The notes beneath the pieces are model-generated. The model saw nothing but the letters and a program-made list of their open reading frames with translations, made no database searches and had not been told where the DNA came from. DNA of 64,000 nt from Paenibacillus etheri (GTDB lineage: Bacteria > Bacillota > Bacilli > Paenibacillales > Paenibacillaceae), in the NCBI RefSeq assembly GCF_001012825.1, contig NZ_LCZJ02000019.1, positions 233,130-297,129 of the forward strand, in the 5' to 3' direction. The first letter of the stretch is position 1, and every line of letters starts with the position of its first letter. The translations under genes and the position numbers were made by a program. This document shows, piece by piece, positions 1-8,827 of the stretch.

Positions 1-119
1 ACGAAATCAGCTGCAAGAATTGGCGCATTCACCACCAGAATTTGCCCTGGTTGAACGTTAACCCCAATTTGCACAGCTAGATCTGCATATTTACAAAGCT
101 TTGCTTCGAAATCACTCAT
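1..119 (-). CDS. Aminopeptidase, M29 (AmpS/PepS) family, N-terminal 39 codons only
   Basis: Only the first 39 codons lie in the window; the gene runs off the left edge. The reading starts MSDFEAKLCKYADLAV and continues with a GVNVQPGQ segment and a VNAPILAADF stretch, which match the opening of M29 metallo-aminopeptidases (AmpS/AmpT/PepS), cytosolic enzymes that remove N-terminal residues from peptides. The start is an ATG at 119 preceded by a good GGAGG at the expected distance (120-132 on the forward strand). The metal ligands lie outside the window, so activity cannot be judged. Confidence 0.75.
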   Translation of the reverse strand, partial: MSDFEAKLCKYADLAVQIGVNVQPGQILVVNAPILAADF

Positions 120-208
120 CGATATTTCCTCCATTTGCTAATAGTTTGGTACTTTACAAGTATTGTACTAAATTATTAACCGCCGGATGAAAAAAGTCAA
201 TTACATGG

Positions 209-225
209 AATTTACAGTGTAAATT
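209..225. promoter_or_regulatory. 17-bp palindrome (possible operator)
   Basis: AATTTACA-G-TGTAAATT is a perfect 8-1-8 inverted repeat in the gap between the divergent aminopeptidase and the gene at 297. It sits about 20 bases upstream of a TGCTATACT extended -10-like sequence. It could be a repressor operator; the regulator is not identifiable here. Confidence 0.35.
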
Positions 226-296
226 GAGGAATTACATTCATTTCAATGCTATACTGAAAGGGGAAATGATTTGATGAAAGGAAGGAAGATAAGCGG

Positions 297-572
297 ATGA
301 ATCTAGAGATTGTAAGTGCTGAAATGAGCCGTAAAGAGGATAAAAGCTATGTAGGGAGGACGATATTCACTCTCGAAAACCATAAGGCTCCATATGAAAT
401 TACTTTTTTCAGTACAAGAGGAACGGAATGGGATTACAGCCTAAGCTTTGCAGGTGAGCCTGGAAGCGAAGAGCAGTTCTTAGAAACTGACGCGCTACTT
501 GAAAATAATGACGAGGTATACAATCAGTTGCTTGATGCCGCTCTAGATAAACAAGAGATCGTTGAAGAGTAA
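297..572 (+). CDS. Conserved-looking hypothetical protein, 91 aa
   Basis: I do not recognise the family. The protein is acidic (rich in Glu and Asp), has no membrane segment or signal peptide and ends in a highly charged KQEIVEE tail. The start is supported by an AAGGAAGG ribosome binding site about 8 bases upstream and by a TATACT-like -10 further upstream. It stands alone between a divergent aminopeptidase gene and a convergent potassium transporter gene. It is probably cytosolic and single-transcribed. Nothing in the sequence suggests a catalytic site. Confidence 0.6.
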   Translation: MNLEIVSAEMSRKEDKSYVGRTIFTLENHKAPYEITFFSTRGTEWDYSLSFAGEPGSEEQFLETDALLENNDEVYNQLLDAALDKQEIVEE

Positions 573-633
573 AACATACAAGTGTTAATTGATTACCAGC
601 GGCAATATTCATAGCCGCTGGTTACATCTCGCC

Positions 634-1980
634 TTATCCGATGGTAATCTTACCTTCAGGATAGCGGTAAAGTTCCTTACTACCCTTAGGTTTGAGTGCA
701 TAAGCTAGAGTAAGTGGACCTGTCCGACCCAGAAACATTAGAATAATAATGAGCACTTTACCCGCAGTAGTCAGTTCTGGTGTAAGTCCCATGGAGAGAC
801 CAGAAGTCCCGAATGCGGATACGGATTCAAAGAGTACAGCAAGAAAGTCAGCCTCCTCTGTTACGGATAACAACATCGTAGCGATGACAACTAACATAAG
901 AGACATTAATGTCATCGTCACGGCTCTATAGACATTTTCTTTAGCGATCCGATGACGAAACATTACAATATCCTCTTTACCCCTTAATCTTGCAGAAACC
1001 GCAGCTACTAGAACAGCGAACGTAGTAATCTTAATTCCTCCACCAGTAGATCCAGGCGCAGCCCCTATGAACATTAGCAGAATCATTAGAAATTGTGTTG
1101 ATTCCCGCATAAGTGGAATTTCAATCGTAGTGACGCCACCTGAACGTGGTGTTATCGCTTGTAAAAATGTAGCCATCGTCTTTCCACCCGCACTCAAGGG
1201 CTTCAGCGTAGAATTAAATTCTAGTAAGAAGAATAGAACTGCTCCAAAGACAATCAAAATCACAGAGGTCGAAAGAACAACCTTCGAATGTAGAGTAAGT
1301 CTTTTGCGTTTTGGAAAGTCAAAAACATCAGATAGCACGATAAAACCGACCCCTCCAAGAAAGATAAGGACCATTGAGGTGAAATTCACAATAGGATCAT
1401 TTACAAATTGAGTAAGTCCACTAAAAGGCCCATGAATGTCACCGAATAGATCAAAGCCTGCATTATTAAAGATAGAAATACTGTGAAATATTCCATAATA
1501 TACAGCTTTCCCGAAAGGCATATCCATCATAAACCTACCAGCAAACATAATGGCACCTGTGAGCTGAATAACAAGGGAATAGATCAGGACTCTGCGGATT
1601 AACTGGACAATACCCTGCATCGAATTCTGGTTCATAGATTCTTGCATAAGAATTCGTTCTTTAAACGATATTCGTTTATTAAGGACCAAAGTAATCAAAG
1701 TGGCCATCGTAATAAAACCCAATCCCCCAAACTGAAATAATACGAGTAGAACAACTTGTCCAAAAGTAGTCAGCTGTGTGCCCGTATCAATGACTGCCAG
1801 ACCTGTAACACAGGTTGCCGATGTTGCCATAAATAATGCATCAATAAAAGAAATGTGCCCTTCTACTGAGGAGACCGGCAGGTTAAGTAAAAAAGTTCCG
1901 GCAGTGATAAGTATTACAAACCCTAGTGATAAGACTTTAGGTGGAGTTAATTTCAACCCACCGAAGTTCAGATTAGCCAA
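634..1980 (-). CDS. ktrB: TrkH/KtrB-type potassium transporter channel subunit
   Basis: This is the membrane-embedded K+ translocating subunit of a Ktr system. The 448 residues match the usual size (B. subtilis KtrB and KtrD are about 445-449 aa). The four pore-loop motifs of the superfamily are visible: TCVTGL (56-61), NNAGFD (172-177), TPRSGG (277-282) and GTSGL (near 392), each with the filter glycine. The GAAPGSTGGGIKITT segment near 307-320 is the flexible gating loop after the third pore loop. Start ATG at 1980 follows an AGGAG box. The cytosolic KtrA/KtrC partner is not adjacent, as with B. subtilis ktrD. I cannot decide between KtrB and KtrD. Confidence 0.88.
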   Translation of the reverse strand: MANLNFGGLKLTPPKVLSLGFVILITAGTFLLNLPVSSVEGHISFIDALFMATSATCVTGLAVIDTGTQLTTFGQVVLLVLFQFGGLGFITMATLITLVLNKRISFKERILMQESMNQNSMQGIVQLIRRVLIYSLVIQLTGAIMFAGRFMMDMPFGKAVYYGIFHSISIFNNAGFDLFGDIHGPFSGLTQFVNDPIVNFTSMVLIFLGGVGFIVLSDVFDFPKRKRLTLHSKVVLSTSVILIVFGAVLFFLLEFNSTLKPLSAGGKTMATFLQAITPRSGGVTTIEIPLMRESTQFLMILLMFIGAAPGSTGGGIKITTFAVLVAAVSARLRGKEDIVMFRHRIAKENVYRAVTMTLMSLMLVVIATMLLSVTEEADFLAVLFESVSAFGTSGLSMGLTPELTTAGKVLIIILMFLGRTGPLTLAYALKPKGSKELYRYPEGKITIG

Positions 1981-2139
1981 TTCAATTCTCCTGTCATGCG
2001 TGAAATTAGAGTAGTGCTCACAAAATTATAACATAACTTGCCAGACCTTCCCTAAGCGGAGGGAGGTAATTGACATATTTTATCGAATTATTTTAGAATA
2101 ACACCCTATTCTGCAACTTTATAAGAGGAGGCTTTCTTA

Positions 2140-2496
2140 ATGGTGGTAAGTCCGATTCTGAATCAGATTGGTGCAGTTTTTATTCCGGTAAAAGATATTG
2201 AGAAATCCAAAGAATGGTATTGCCAATTACTTGGTTTGCCTTTGGATGGAGAAGTATTATTCGGGCACTTATACGTGATCCCTATGCAGGGACCAGAAAT
2301 CGTATTAGACAGCAAAATTTATACTACTGAATCCGTTCTTAATATTCCTTCTTTTCATCTAAATACTGAAGATATTGATGCAGCTTATGATTATGTGAAA
2401 GCTAATGGCGGAAAGATTCTTACGGATATCGAGCATGATCATTGGTTCAATTTTAAAGATCCTGATGGTAATGTGATCATGGTCTGTCGTTGTTAA
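2140..2496 (+). CDS. VOC-family (glyoxalase/bleomycin-resistance-like) protein
   Basis: A single vicinal-oxygen-chelate domain of 118 residues. It starts with a GAVFIPVKDIEKSKEWY pattern (beta strand plus the usual helix) and ends with the DHWFNFKDPDGNVI signature common to lyase and dioxygenase-like VOC proteins. Such proteins dimerise and bind a metal or a small hydrophobic ligand; the substrate cannot be read from sequence. AGAGGAGG precedes the ATG. A broken GNAT gene follows directly, and an intact GNAT gene after it. Confidence 0.8.
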   Translation: MVVSPILNQIGAVFIPVKDIEKSKEWYCQLLGLPLDGEVLFGHLYVIPMQGPEIVLDSKIYTTESVLNIPSFHLNTEDIDAAYDYVKANGGKILTDIEHDHWFNFKDPDGNVIMVCRC

Positions 2497-2510
2497 GAAT
2501 GATTAAGTAA

Positions 2511-2798
2511 GGAAGAGAAGAAGGTACTATTGTTGGAACACTTCATATTCATTTATGTATGGATGCATTATGTGACGATCGACCCTTTGCCGTCATTGAA
2601 AGAGTCAACACTGCATAAGAGGTGAGAGGGAAAGGATACGGAGCAAAATTAATGAGATACGCTGAGCACGTAGCCACCTCTAGAGGCGCCCTTAAGATCA
2701 TGCTATCGAGTGCGGTCAGAAGGGAGAATGCACATCAATTTTACGAACATCTTGGATATAATAGCAGCTCAAGTAAGCTGTTCAAAAAGTACTTATAG
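2511..2798 (+). pseudogene. GNAT N-acetyltransferase remnant with in-frame stop
   Basis: A reading frame without its N-terminus runs IVGTLHIHLCMDALC, then RPFAVIERVNTA, then a TAA stop, and in the same frame VRGKGYGAKLMRYAEHVA, RRENAHQFYEHLGY and a terminal TAG at 2796. The RGKGYG acetyl-CoA loop and the ENAHQFYEHLGY motif are classical GNAT hallmarks. The TAA sits exactly where the family has its usual residues just before RGKGYG. There is no plausible start codon. I infer a decayed copy, unrelated in detail to the intact GNAT gene that follows. Confidence 0.75.
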
Positions 2799-2825
2799 CT
2801 ATTTATGATTGGAAGTGATGAAACG

Positions 2826-3356
2826 ATGGTTACACTTAGAGAACTGGTGCCGGAGGATGCAGGTGAATTGCTTCGACTTCAGCATCAGTTAGACCAAGAG
2901 TCCAAGTTTATGTTATTAGAACCGGATGAACGACAAGCTAGTCTTAATCAGGTCAAAGAGATGATCGAAAGCTTCCTGGCAGCAGAAACTTCAATTCTTA
3001 TGGGGGCAGAGATTGATGATCATTTGGCAGGTTACTTGTCTGTTAGAGGTGGAAGTGTTAGACGCAATAGACATAGCGCATACATAGTGATTGGGATTCA
3101 GAAACAATATCAGGGGAAAGGGATTGGGGCTGGTCTGTTCCGTGAGATGGACATCTGGGCTATGAATAGTGGGATTGTTCGTCTTGAGTTATCCGTCATG
3201 ACCCATAATCAAGCTGCTTTGGCGCTATATACTAAGAATGGGTTTGAAATCGAAGGGACGAAGCGGAAATCTCTTATTGTCGATGGCCAGTGGGTAGATG
3301 AATACTACATGAGTAAGATCTTAATAAAAGAAAAAAGGATAGAGGATCAGATTTAA
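2826..3356 (+). CDS. GNAT family N-acetyltransferase
   Basis: A complete 176-residue GNAT. Acetyl-CoA loop QYQGKGIGAGLF, followed by the RLELSV strand, the NQAALALYTKNGFEIEGT motif and a C-terminal RKSLIVDGQWVDEYYM segment as in RimJ/RimL-like and PhnO-like enzymes acting on proteins or small amines. I chose the ATG at 2826 because GGAAGTG lies 8 bases upstream; the in-frame ATG at 2805 has no ribosome binding site. A strong terminator overlaps the end of the gene. Confidence 0.8.
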   Translation: MVTLRELVPEDAGELLRLQHQLDQESKFMLLEPDERQASLNQVKEMIESFLAAETSILMGAEIDDHLAGYLSVRGGSVRRNRHSAYIVIGIQKQYQGKGIGAGLFREMDIWAMNSGIVRLELSVMTHNQAALALYTKNGFEIEGTKRKSLIVDGQWVDEYYMSKILIKEKRIEDQI

Positions 3357-3380
3357 TCTGAAGACTCTATCCTTTTTTTT
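3334..3380. terminator. Rho-independent terminator, probably bidirectional
   Basis: AAGGATAGAG pairs with CTCTATCCTT around a 20-base loop and is followed by eight T; A-rich sequence on the other side lets it also serve the convergent gene ending at 3393. The left arm lies in the last codons of the acetyltransferase gene. Confidence 0.85.
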
Positions 3381-3392
3381 ATGATTAATAGC

Positions 3393-4712
3393 TTATGAAT
3401 TCTCAGACGATTCAGCGTCACCTGTGGTCTCAATGATGACCTCAACCTTGCGTACACGGTATCTGTTCATCTCACGAATGATTAAGGTTACGCGGTCATG
3501 GACAATACTTTTGCCAACGGCTGGATCTGGAATATGACTGTATAGCCAGCCTCCAATCGTGGTCACTTCCTCATCTTCGAAATCAAGACCGGTGAGCTCC
3601 TTGACCTCAATTAGAGATACCTTACCATCGAACAGATAATTAGTAGCGCTTAATTTCTCAACGTTTCTGCGTTCATCAGCGTCAAATTCATCTCGAATTT
3701 CTCCAACGATTTCTTCCAAAATATCTTCAATCGTGATGAGTCCAGACGTTCCGCCATATTCATCAAGCAACAGGGCAATATGCACCCGCTCCATTTGCAT
3801 ACGTGTTAAAAGATTCTTAACAGGTGTTACTTCAGATACGGTTAGAACTGGCTGGATCAAACCTTTGAAATCAAAATCAGGGTTATTGTCATATTGCAAA
3901 TAAAGCTGTTTCGTATTAATCATTCCGATGATATTATCCTTGCTACCTTCTGCAACCGGGAAGCGAGTATATTGTTCCTTACGAATAATCTCGAAATTTT
4001 CTTTCAATGAATGATTGGTGAAAAGACATACCATATCCGTTCGTGGAACCATGATTTCTTTGGCCAACATCTCATCAAAAGTAAAGATACGGTTGACATA
4101 GCCATATTCAGCTTTATTGATTTTTCCACTTTCATAGCTTTCGGACAAGATCAAACGAATCTCATCTTCACTATGAGCGTCTCCATGCTCACTGGCAGGC
4201 TTCATCCCAAAAAGGCGAACAAGCAAATTTGCGGAACCGTTCATGAACCAAATGAGTGGGTACAAAATTCTGTAGAACCAAATAATCAGCGGTGATGTAA
4301 TTTGACCGATTTTTTCCGGAATGTTTATAGCTACCGTCTTCGGAGCAAGTTCCCCGACAACGACGTGCAGGAATGTTGCAATGATGAATGCGAATGCAAA
4401 AGCCAGAGGGTGACTCACACTTGAACTAATATTAGCCCAGTCGAATACCGGAAGGAGCAGCTGCTCAAACGCCGGCTCTGCCAGTGCACCAATACCCAGT
4501 GCAGTGATCGTAATCCCAAGCTGACACGCGGATAGGTATCCATCAAGATTAGCAGACACTCGTTGTACAGCTAACGCGTTCTTCTTTCCCTCGATCACCA
4601 TTTGACTGATCTGGCTACCTCTAAGTCTCACCAATGCAAATTCCGTTGCTACAAAAAAAGCGGTTAAAATAATCAAAATAGCCACCAACGTCAAACTAAG
4701 TCCTATACCCAT
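3393..4712 (-). CDS. CNNM/CorC (HlyC) family membrane protein with CBS pair
   Basis: Domain order is the DUF21/CNNM transmembrane domain (about residues 1-190, four hydrophobic segments with the GALAEPAFE motif), two CBS domains (about 200-330, with VPRTDMV and DEYGGTSGLIT) and a C-terminal CorC_HlyC domain. Members are linked to Mg2+/Co2+ efflux or magnesium homeostasis in the cytoplasmic membrane. The frame opens 15 codons further upstream (4757), but that ATG has no ribosome binding site; the ATG at 4712 has AAAGGGATGG upstream and starts directly at the first membrane helix. Single gene, facing the terminator at 3334. Confidence 0.85.
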   Translation of the reverse strand: MGIGLSLTLVAILIILTAFFVATEFALVRLRGSQISQMVIEGKKNALAVQRVSANLDGYLSACQLGITITALGIGALAEPAFEQLLLPVFDWANISSSVSHPLAFAFAFIIATFLHVVVGELAPKTVAINIPEKIGQITSPLIIWFYRILYPLIWFMNGSANLLVRLFGMKPASEHGDAHSEDEIRLILSESYESGKINKAEYGYVNRIFTFDEMLAKEIMVPRTDMVCLFTNHSLKENFEIIRKEQYTRFPVAEGSKDNIIGMINTKQLYLQYDNNPDFDFKGLIQPVLTVSEVTPVKNLLTRMQMERVHIALLLDEYGGTSGLITIEDILEEIVGEIRDEFDADERRNVEKLSATNYLFDGKVSLIEVKELTGLDFEDEEVTTIGGWLYSHIPDPAVGKSIVHDRVTLIIREMNRYRVRKVEVIIETTGDAESSENS

Positions 4713-4825
4713 ATAATCTTTACCATCCCTTTCGTTCCTAAAATAGGTTATACTCATATTATGAGTTCTTATGAACTATTCTACGAACTTTTCAAAGAAA
4801 TATCAAATGGTGGAGGAAAACAGAT

Positions 4826-5593
4826 ATGGAATCATTTGCATTGACTCGTGCGGAGATGTCCAGTCTTCTGCTCTCATTGACCGGATTATCAGACCGGAAA
4901 CCGCTGAATATCCTCCAAGAGGCATGGACTAAATTTCATCTTGATGAAGTACAAAAGGGGACTTCGTTAACGGCTTTTTTATCTACAGATATTCCACCCA
5001 TTTTTCAAAAGATCATTAAGGGCCACGATGTAAAAGGCTTTTCACTCGGTGAAATTGCTTCATTAGGTCATCTTATAGAGTATTCCACGTTGACTGTGAC
5101 TACTATGCAGAATTGGGTAAAACGTGACTTTAAGGAGTATCTCGGTTCTCCAAGAGAAGGAAAGAAGTATTCGGTTAATCAGGCGGCACTTCTGTTTATG
5201 ATCGATGATCTCAAATCGGCCCTGAATTTCGAAAGTATTCGTCAGCTATTTCGACTGATGTTCTTAAAGCCAGATCGGGACGATGATGATCTCATAGAAC
5301 CGGCAAAGCTGTATTACGCATATGCTGGACTTTTTGAGGAAATAAAGAGTAATCCAACAATTCAAACGCAATGTAAAGTAGACCAACTTTTGCATAAGGA
5401 GTTCTCTTGGAAAGAAGATTCCCTGCTTAGAAGTTCCACAGATCGTGTGATCAATCGGCTGACGCATCTTACAAGATCTCAGAGAGAATCTGTGCGCAAC
5501 ATACTGCTGATAGCTACGATAGCTGTTCAGACCTGTTATTTTCAATCGCTTGCCAGACAATATTTTAATGCGGCTTTATTTCTTGATTTTTGA
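4826..5593 (+). CDS. DUF1836 domain-containing protein (putative regulator)
   Basis: A 255-residue soluble protein matching DUF1836 proteins of Firmicutes (B. subtilis YkrK type). The middle has the TTMQNWVKRDFKEYLG motif followed by YSVNQAALLFMIDDLK, the MerR-like winged-helix region characteristic of the family. A GGTGGAGG box precedes the ATG. The C-terminus is hydrophobic for about 25 residues but contains no clear membrane anchor. In the family this protein is often treated as a transcription regulator, but no target is known to me. Confidence 0.7.
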   Translation: MESFALTRAEMSSLLLSLTGLSDRKPLNILQEAWTKFHLDEVQKGTSLTAFLSTDIPPIFQKIIKGHDVKGFSLGEIASLGHLIEYSTLTVTTMQNWVKRDFKEYLGSPREGKKYSVNQAALLFMIDDLKSALNFESIRQLFRLMFLKPDRDDDDLIEPAKLYYAYAGLFEEIKSNPTIQTQCKVDQLLHKEFSWKEDSLLRSSTDRVINRLTHLTRSQRESVRNILLIATIAVQTCYFQSLARQYFNAALFLDF

Positions 5594-5675
5594 ACGCTTC
5601 GATTTTAAAATGTGTAAGTGAAACAATCAAAAGTAAGTTTCATTAGATAGATGTTGGAAATAAGGGGGCTTAGAA

Positions 5676-6887
5676 GTGAATCAAATGACACTGCTGCGGA
5701 ATCCGAAGCAAAGGAAACTACTCTTCAGCGCAGGCTTAAGCTGGATGTTCGACGCGATGGATGTCGGGATGATTTCTTTTGTTGTTGCGGCTTTAGCCAA
5801 GGATTGGAATTTGGGACCGGAGCAGATCGGCATATTGACAAGTATTAACTCCGTGGGCATGGCTGTGGGTGCCGCGGCGGCAGGGATATTAGCAGATCGT
5901 TTTGGACGTAAACCGATACTTCTGTGGACACTCCTGATTTTCTCGGCCGCAAGTGGGTTGTCGGCTTTTGCAACAGGCTTTGGAATACTCTGTGTACTTA
6001 GATTTATCGCTGGATTTGGGCTAGGTGGGGAGCTGCCTGTCGCCTCAACATTAGTGTCTGAAAGTATGCCTGCCCGTGAGAGAGGCCGTGCGGTTGTGCT
6101 ACTGGAGAGCTTTTGGGCGGTTGGATGGATCGCTTCTGCTTTAATTGCATTCTTCGTCATTCCCGATTATGGCTGGCGTGTAGCATTCGGTATTGGTGCT
6201 GTTCCCGCTCTATATGCTCTATATTTAAGACGCGCAATAGATGATTCACCGAAGTTTGCTGAGATTAAGAAGGCGCCTGTGTCCTTGAAAAAACGTATCG
6301 CAACTGTATGGTCACCGGAGTATCGCCGTTCTACTATTATGCTGTGGATTTTATGGTTTACCGTAGTGTTTTCGTATTATGGCATGTTTCTATGGCTACC
6401 TACAGTTATGGTTCTTAAAGGCTTCAGCTTAGTTAAAAGCTTCGAGTACGTGCTTATCATGACACTCGCTCAGCTGCCAGGTTACTTTACTGCCGCTTAC
6501 TTGATTGAGAAGTTTGGACGTAAATTTGTCCTGGTCATCTACCTGCTGTTCACTGCTGTCAGTGCTGCATGGTTTGGGAATGCGACTACAGAGGGCATGC
6601 TGATGGCTGCTGGGATTTGCTTATCGTTCTTTAATCTCGGAGCATGGGGTGGCATGTACGCTTATACACCAGAATTGTACCCAACAGCTATTCGTTCAAC
6701 AGGCGCTGGTTTAGCGACTTCATTTGGCCGGATTGGAGGAATCATTGCTCCTTTGCTAGTAGGTGTACTTGTAGGTAAATCTATAACGATTGGCTCGATC
6801 TTCATGTTGTTTTTTGTAACGATAATTATTGGTGCGTTAGCAGTGCTCTTCCTAGGAAAAGAGACAAAGGGAACGGAGCTCCTGTAA
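5676..6887 (+). CDS. MFS transporter, NiaP/YceI-like
   Basis: Twelve hydrophobic segments in 403 residues. The DRFGRKP motif of loop 2-3 and the EKFGRKF repeat in the second half mark a sugar/metabolite:H+ symporter-type MFS protein. The WMFDAMDVGMISF start, the GLGGELPVA segment and the AYTPELYPTAIRSTGAG motif resemble B. subtilis NaiP (YceI), a niacin permease. Substrate assignment is by resemblance only. Start is GTG at 5676 with AAGGGGG 9 bases upstream; the reading frame in the other register is a shadow. A terminator follows at 6952. Confidence 0.75.
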   Translation: MNQMTLLRNPKQRKLLFSAGLSWMFDAMDVGMISFVVAALAKDWNLGPEQIGILTSINSVGMAVGAAAAGILADRFGRKPILLWTLLIFSAASGLSAFATGFGILCVLRFIAGFGLGGELPVASTLVSESMPARERGRAVVLLESFWAVGWIASALIAFFVIPDYGWRVAFGIGAVPALYALYLRRAIDDSPKFAEIKKAPVSLKKRIATVWSPEYRRSTIMLWILWFTVVFSYYGMFLWLPTVMVLKGFSLVKSFEYVLIMTLAQLPGYFTAAYLIEKFGRKFVLVIYLLFTAVSAAWFGNATTEGMLMAAGICLSFFNLGAWGGMYAYTPELYPTAIRSTGAGLATSFGRIGGIIAPLLVGVLVGKSITIGSIFMLFFVTIIIGALAVLFLGKETKGTELL

Positions 6888-6951
6888 AGGATAATTCTTC
6901 ATTACATACTTGATGTTAATCTATCAACAATGCTAAAATTTAATAAGAACA

Positions 6952-6991
6952 AAACGGTTCCTTCACAGTTGTGAACAGGGCCGTTTTTTTT
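6952..6991 (+). terminator. Rho-independent terminator
   Basis: AAAACGG and CCGTTTT flank an inner TTCACAGTTGTGAA hairpin; a run of eight T follows. It ends the MFS gene unit. Confidence 0.8.
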
Positions 6992-7067
6992 AACCTATCA
7001 GAAACTATAGAGGTCCCCGCAAAGTACCTGAGTATGATCGAAGCAAAGCCACAGCTTGTGGGGATAT

Positions 7068-7176
7068 TTTCAAAATATTAGAAAGTATAATTTTTCCCCT
7101 ATACTTTAGGTCTAATATTTCTCGTTTAAACGCTTACCGTCCATATAAGGACGTCGAAGCCGTTTATGCTTGCATT
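7068..7176 (-). repeat. Dispersed two-hairpin repeat, copy 1
   Basis: Read on the minus strand this stretch has AAGCATAAACG, a GTCCTTATATGGAC palindrome, GGTAAGCGTTTA and CGAGAAATAT, followed by a second inverted repeat (AAAGTATA / TATACTTT inside AATATTAG / CTAATATT). The same order occurs at 19066-19170 in the opposite orientation. Here it lies in the intergenic gap before the TerB-family gene, just upstream of its ribosome binding site; it may shape the leader of that transcript. Confidence 0.75.
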
Positions 7177-7209
7177 AGTCCTTCTTTTATAAGAACGGAG
7201 CGATCGAAC

Positions 7210-8811
7210 ATGAGTAAGGATGGGAAGCAACCTCATTTCACGGAATTGGTTTGGGAAAGCACGGAGCATAATGTTCCTATTCCCCCACGAAATTCATCAG
7301 AACCAGCGCTGCCTAAGTTATCTTCAGTAAATATAAAGAAGCCTAAAGCATCGCCTGAACCTTCTTTACAGCTGCAGCTTTGGGATACGGAGACTGACAC
7401 CCCTGAGCCTGTGACAACAACGGAAGGTCAGTTTGTAACTAGAGCGAAGGAACTGGAACATAAAACCGAGGAGTCGGCACTATTTGTTCCATTTAAGAGT
7501 TACTGGCCTACGTATGGTCATATGACAGGCACACAAAGTAGATGGTATTTTTATTGGCGAAATGAAGTTAGACAGGGTAGATATCCGAAAACGGATCTTT
7601 CATATATTTTTCTGCATGTATATGAGCTTATTAATGGTGTAGGCTGGGAAGATCCTTATGATGGCTATAGGCAGCTCAGTCAAATCTGGGAAGCTTATCG
7701 AGAAAATTATAAACGTCTGGATCAATATTTGGGTGGTTGGATCGCGGACTTCTCGTTTGTTCATCATTTGGATGTGCCTCTATCTTTAATCGTTGCTCGT
7801 TCACGCGGTCTTGCTGGAGATCTGGCAGAGCTAGAATTAGAGAGATGTCTTACTGTATCTCCTGAGCAGTTAACCTTTACAGTATTAACAGCAATGTCGG
7901 ATTACGATATTAGTAAATCTAAGTTCTATATGGGGGAAGGTAAAGAAGCCCTCGAACGATTTATTCCACAGGTAGTGGCATTAATCAACGCTTATGTCAG
8001 CCGGAAACATGGCTCAAATTTGGTTGAAATGTTCCCACCAGGCCCCTCAGTAATGCGGGAGCGTTATTTATTCCGGAGTGCCGTATATGATATTTCGCTA
8101 TATGGTTATTCTGTACTTATACCGGTTGTGCGTATCAGTAAATCTCCACCGCTTCGCAGTTTGATTACAAGGCTATTCCGATTGACAGAGAATAAATTAC
8201 GGGAACTGATGGGATATCGAGGCAGGCTCAAAGGGGTTAACGTGGATGCGGATATGGATGATCTAATCACTCGTTTTCTGAAGCGGGAGTTTGAGAAAGA
8301 GAAACAAGAAGACCAGGGTCCGGCAGTGGTTATTGATCGTGAGAAGCTCGAAAGGCTGCAGAGTGATTCCGAGATTGTACGAACCATGCTTACGGTTGAG
8401 GAAATGAATGAGCTAGAAGAATTTGAGGATAGCGATATCGAAATCATTAGTGAGGGACCGGAGCCAGAAAAAAATGAAAAAATAGATGAAAAAGAAATAG
8501 AACAAAGCATTATACCGTTTGAATCTCTTGAGCCTAAATTAGCTATTGAAGAAGTTGTTCAATCAGCTAACGAAGGGACGGAGTGGGAGCAGTTCGCTAA
8601 TGCTTTAAGTTCACTCCAACACGAAGCTCTGCTTGCGTTAATGAACGAAGACGGAACACAAACCATTCAGAAGCTAGCGGCTGCAAACGGCACGATGTCA
8701 GAGCTCTTGATTGACGGGATCAATGATATCGCAATGGACATTCTAGGTGACTTGATCATAGATGGTGAAGAAATTGCAGAGGAATATAAAATTCATCTGC
8801 TTAATATTTAA
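7210..8811 (+). CDS. TerB-N / TerB-C domain protein, first gene of a three-gene cassette
   Basis: A 533-residue soluble protein. Residues 1-90 are a low-complexity, Pro/Glu-rich linker. Residues about 91-300 match the TerB_N domain, starting FVPFKSYWPTYGHM and including QSRWYFYWRNEVRQGRY and the YIFLHVYELINGVGW helix. A charged, Glu-rich linker (about 360-430) leads to a C-terminal TerB_C-like region. These domains are known from tellurite-resistance-linked and DNA-processing stress systems; the function is not a metal enzyme in any demonstrated sense. It is followed 16 bases later by an ATPase and then an overlapping helicase, so the three products probably act together. Start ATG with a CGGAG box. 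Confidence 0.75.
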   Translation: MSKDGKQPHFTELVWESTEHNVPIPPRNSSEPALPKLSSVNIKKPKASPEPSLQLQLWDTETDTPEPVTTTEGQFVTRAKELEHKTEESALFVPFKSYWPTYGHMTGTQSRWYFYWRNEVRQGRYPKTDLSYIFLHVYELINGVGWEDPYDGYRQLSQIWEAYRENYKRLDQYLGGWIADFSFVHHLDVPLSLIVARSRGLAGDLAELELERCLTVSPEQLTFTVLTAMSDYDISKSKFYMGEGKEALERFIPQVVALINAYVSRKHGSNLVEMFPPGPSVMRERYLFRSAVYDISLYGYSVLIPVVRISKSPPLRSLITRLFRLTENKLRELMGYRGRLKGVNVDADMDDLITRFLKREFEKEKQEDQGPAVVIDREKLERLQSDSEIVRTMLTVEEMNELEEFEDSDIEIISEGPEPEKNEKIDEKEIEQSIIPFESLEPKLAIEEVVQSANEGTEWEQFANALSSLQHEALLALMNEDGTQTIQKLAAANGTMSELLIDGINDIAMDILGDLIIDGEEIAEEYKIHLLNI

Positions 8812-8827
8812 TGGGGTGAAACTTAAG

